Part shown: positions 61,511-64,000 of the stretch, one piece after another
How positions within the stretch are numbered: position 1 is the first letter of the stretch
How the letters are laid out: the number at the start of each line of letters is the position of its first letter
Source: RDYZ01 sp964518905
GTDB taxonomy: Bacteria > Cyanobacteriota > Cyanobacteriia > Cyanobacteriales > Geitlerinemataceae
Reading direction: 5' to 3'
Assembly (NCBI GenBank): GCA_964518905.1
Contig: CAZFJL010000007.1
Location: forward strand, 1-64,000
DNA length: 64,000 nt
The notes under the pieces: generated by a model
Told to the model about the DNA's origin: nothing
What the model saw: only the letters and a program-made list of their open reading frames with translations
The model's database searches: none
Translations under genes and position numbers: made by a program

Positions 61511-64000
61511 GTGGTAGTGAATGTAGAGCGTCTCGTAGTGAATCGCGAATCCGACCTCGCTGGCGAGTCGAGCCTCCAGTATTGGGCGGATCGAGCGATC
61601 GCCGATGGCAATGTCCGGGCGATCGTGCGCCAGCGTGAGCAGACGATTCATGTGTGGTGTGAGGGAACGCCATGTCCCAATGCGGCCCAAATGACATCTG
61701 CCTTTTCCCAGACAATTTATCAAGACCACGACCTACCGAACACAGTCTCGTCAGTCTCGCGTGTGGTGCTCTACGGGCGCAGCAGCGATCCCCGTTCAGC
61801 CGTAGAACGCGAACCCGAACTTGGCCCCTCGCCAGAATGGACGGTGCGCCTCGAAATTCAGCCCCACCAGATCCGACCGAAAGAGGCATCAAGCCCCCCG
61901 CTTCAAACCCAAGATGATTTAGTTCAGGTCATTGAACAAACGCTTGAGGGGATTGGTCAGAGCGTCGAGAATCTCAAAATTTCGATTCGCGATCTCAATC
62001 CCAGCGGTGAACCTCGTGGCGGCGATGCGACGGACAAGCGACTGTGGATTTTATGTGAGTCGCACTACACGCCCGATCCGGCCAGGTTGGTACGACCGAT
62101 CGCGATGCGGTTACGAGATCTCAATCTCAAAGGCTTCCGTGATGCGGTGCTGGTTGGTCAGGTGAGCGGCGAAACCGAACCGGAATGGGTGCTACGAATT
62201 GACCTAACGCCGCCGGAGCAAATTATTCGCCGTTGGGCGCAGTGGGGAGATGTGGCGGCGATCGCCCATCGCCTAGAACAGCGCCTCACGCCGATTCACC
62301 TGCAAGTGTCGGCCATGCTGCGCGATGCGACCCTGCATATCGTATGCAGCCCTGAGAGTGAAGCCGCAAACGCATCCCATTTCCCCAGCCGTGACGAGGT
62401 TCTGGCGCGAATTGAACCTGTGCTGTCCGATCTGTCGCCGCGCGGCATTCTCGGCGCGACAGTCTACGGTCTCGATCGCCCCTACGAAGCCGCCTTCCCC
62501 GTCCCGAGCGCCCCGCAGTGGGTCACCTGGCTGGATTTACCCGCGAAGCAATACCCGAGCTTGGAGGTCGCGTCGATCGATATGGCACGGGCGGGCAATT
62601 TGGACGCGATCGCCTTTTTGCTCGATCGTCTGCTCAATCCCGATTTGCGCGAAAAACTAGCCACGGGCGGGCAGCATGTGGAAATTCGTCGGCAGCATGA
62701 TCTCCTTCACATCGCCGTTGAAGCACCGATTTCGCCCGATCAAGATCAAACTTGTAGCATCGTCGCGCGACTCATCGAGCAAATCGAAACCACTGATCTC
62801 CTTGGAGTCCGGCTCTACGGACGTCGCAGCGGCCAGCGTCAGCCAGAGTGGCATCACAGCTTAGAGTTTCGATCGCCCGTTTTCCCGCAGGCGGGGGCGA
62901 TCCCCCAGGATGTCCACGAACCGTACGATCAACACGATTCGTACACCGATTTAACCGAGTCGGACTCGATCGGCGCAACCGAGCACGACCCAACCAGCGC
63001 CCCACCAAAATTCTCCACACCGTTTGTTAGCGCTCCACCCGATCGCACCCAAGCCTCCCCCCTCAATGGGATTCGCCGCCTGCTTTGCTCGTCTGGCTTG
63101 ATGACCGATCGTCCCAGTACGCCATCCTTTGAACCCGTTCGACGTCCCCGCGCCAGTTTCAATACCGCCTTGGTTTGGGGCGCGATCGGGGTCGTGCTGA
63201 CGGTTCAAGCCGATTGGGTCACGAGTGAGCTCCTCGAACGTCAAACGAACCGTGAGGCGCTGATTCGGGGATCAGCCACGGCTCAGGAGAACGAGACGGG
63301 CGACATCCGGCGTGATCCCGGCGTTGTTCCGCCGGAAGATCTCGCGGATCTGGTTGATCCGATCGACCAAGACGCCAATGGGTTCGACGATCGTGACTTC
63401 ACCGCCCCCCCGATCGCTGATCCGGCAGCGGGCAATCCGGCGATCGATCCCCGCACCAGCCAGATCGCCACCGACGTCAAGGCCAGCTTTCCCACGCTCA
63501 ATAGCGATCAGATGGATCGTCAAATTGCCCTCTATGCTCAGTACATCGAAGATTTCGGCGTCCCCGATGTCTTGATCGTTGGCAGCTCGCGGGCGCTACG
63601 CGGTATCGATCCCTCGGCGCTCGAAGCGGCCTTGGTCAAGAGTGGTCATCTAGAATTGCGGGCGTTCAACCTGGGGATCAATGGTGCAACTGCCCAGGTC
63701 GTCGAGGTGCTGCTAACCCAGGTGCTCGCCGCCGACCAGTTGCCCAAGCTGGTGATTTGGGCAGATGGCGCACGCGCGTTTAACAGTGGCCGCGAGGATC
63801 GCACGTATAAGGCGATCGCCCAGTCTCCCGGCTATGCCAGCATCCGCGACGGGTTTCGCCCGATCGCCAGCGAAGCCCCAGCATTACCGTCGGATCTCGC
63901 GCCGTCCTTTTTCGATAGCTTCAGCCAACGCTATCGCGACCTCGACGAGCAGCTAACGCGCGGATTTTCCGACCATTCCGCGACCTACGCCCAGCGCGAG
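61511..64000 (+). CDS. Large DUF1574 (SGNH-like) membrane protein with four N-terminal repeat modules, partial
   Basis: An uninterrupted frame of 830 codons runs from 61493 to the window edge. It has no early ATG; the best start is GTG at 61511, 8 nt after AAGGAC (TTG 61508 is the alternative). Residues about 20-460 hold four modules of about 100 residues. Each has a helix, a strand like LWILCES or LHIAVEA, then an end like VVLYGR or VRLYGR and PEW. An acidic linker and one membrane helix (about 550, ASFNTALVWGAIGVVLTVQ) follow. Then comes DVLIVGSSRALRGIDPS (about residue 690), the SGNH-like start of DUF1574. Relatives are linked to acylation of envelope polymers. The 3' end is missing. Confidence 0.85.
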   Translation, partial: MVVNVERLVVNRESDLAGESSLQYWADRAIADGNVRAIVRQREQTIHVWCEGTPCPNAAQMTSAFSQTIYQDHDLPNTVSSVSRVVLYGRSSDPRSAVEREPELGPSPEWTVRLEIQPHQIRPKEASSPPLQTQDDLVQVIEQTLEGIGQSVENLKISIRDLNPSGEPRGGDATDKRLWILCESHYTPDPARLVRPIAMRLRDLNLKGFRDAVLVGQVSGETEPEWVLRIDLTPPEQIIRRWAQWGDVAAIAHRLEQRLTPIHLQVSAMLRDATLHIVCSPESEAANASHFPSRDEVLARIEPVLSDLSPRGILGATVYGLDRPYEAAFPVPSAPQWVTWLDLPAKQYPSLEVASIDMARAGNLDAIAFLLDRLLNPDLREKLATGGQHVEIRRQHDLLHIAVEAPISPDQDQTCSIVARLIEQIETTDLLGVRLYGRRSGQRQPEWHHSLEFRSPVFPQAGAIPQDVHEPYDQHDSYTDLTESDSIGATEHDPTSAPPKFSTPFVSAPPDRTQASPLNGIRRLLCSSGLMTDRPSTPSFEPVRRPRASFNTALVWGAIGVVLTVQADWVTSELLERQTNREALIRGSATAQENETGDIRRDPGVVPPEDLADLVDPIDQDANGFDDRDFTAPPIADPAAGNPAIDPRTSQIATDVKASFPTLNSDQMDRQIALYAQYIEDFGVPDVLIVGSSRALRGIDPSALEAALVKSGHLELRAFNLGINGATAQVVEVLLTQVLAADQLPKLVIWADGARAFNSGREDRTYKAIAQSPGYASIRDGFRPIASEAPALPSDLAPSFFDSFSQRYRDLDEQLTRGFSDHSATYAQRE

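Noticed and set aside
1..64000. tRNA, rRNA and riboswitch genes
   Set aside because: Intergenic regions were read for T-loop motifs and known conserved cores and none was found. A covariance-model search could still find a small RNA.

Overview
The window looks like chromosomal DNA of a cyanobacterium. The HIP1-type octamer GCGATCGC and its GATCG core are very frequent. Lineage-typical genes are present: ldpA, a Ycf45-like R3H ATPase, DUF3086 and DUF3119 proteins, a devC-type permease, ferredoxin-dependent sulfite reductase, a TIGR03279-type Fe-S protein, and RNase E ending in the arginine-rich tail that binds PNPase. No rRNA, tRNA, CRISPR array, prophage or complete insertion sequence was recognised. 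Genes are mostly single or in pairs, spread over both strands.

Layout. 0-13.5 kb: a lipoamide-dehydrogenase-family flavoenzyme, a PD-(D/E)XK-like protein, dapF divergent from a VanX-like dipeptidase, a coiled-coil protein, a membrane-anchored kinase-like protein with altered catalytic motifs, a peptidoglycan-binding protein, secA, a papain-like hydrolase, and a TPR protein with an A-type Fe-S carrier. 13.6-24.5 kb: small membrane proteins, DUF3086 and DUF3119 proteins, a PEP-CTERM protein with a long Pro-Thr linker, topA, a short-repeat protein, and minD-minE without an adjacent minC.

24.6-28.1 kb is the main accessory locus. An MmeI-like (Type IIL) restriction-modification gene is present only as an N-terminal and a C-terminal piece. 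Between them lies a compact AT-rich cassette of about 1.9 kb holding a complete BamHI-like Type II system: a methyltransferase, an endonuclease that keeps the catalytic and base-reading residues of BamHI, a C-type controller protein and a C-box-like operator.

28.1-44.7 kb: SnoaL-like protein, sir, hisG, a devC-like permease, an ABC-2 permease, an L,D-transpeptidase, thiD, a coiled-coil membrane protein, a PNPOx-like flavoprotein, an isoprenyl transferase, ldpA, the R3H ATPase, an MFS transporter and a sugar-nucleotide epimerase. 44.8-61.3 kb: rnhB and rne with a long structured upstream region, a membrane protein, glgA, the TIGR03279 protein, a SagB-like double nitroreductase, proB, nth, rseP and ppc. 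The last 2.5 kb is a large open gene with a non-ATG start that leaves the window: repeated modules, one membrane segment and a DUF1574/SGNH-like domain.

Intergenic DNA carries several miniature inverted-repeat elements and dispersed palindromes. Two of the elements share an internal core but have unrelated ends.
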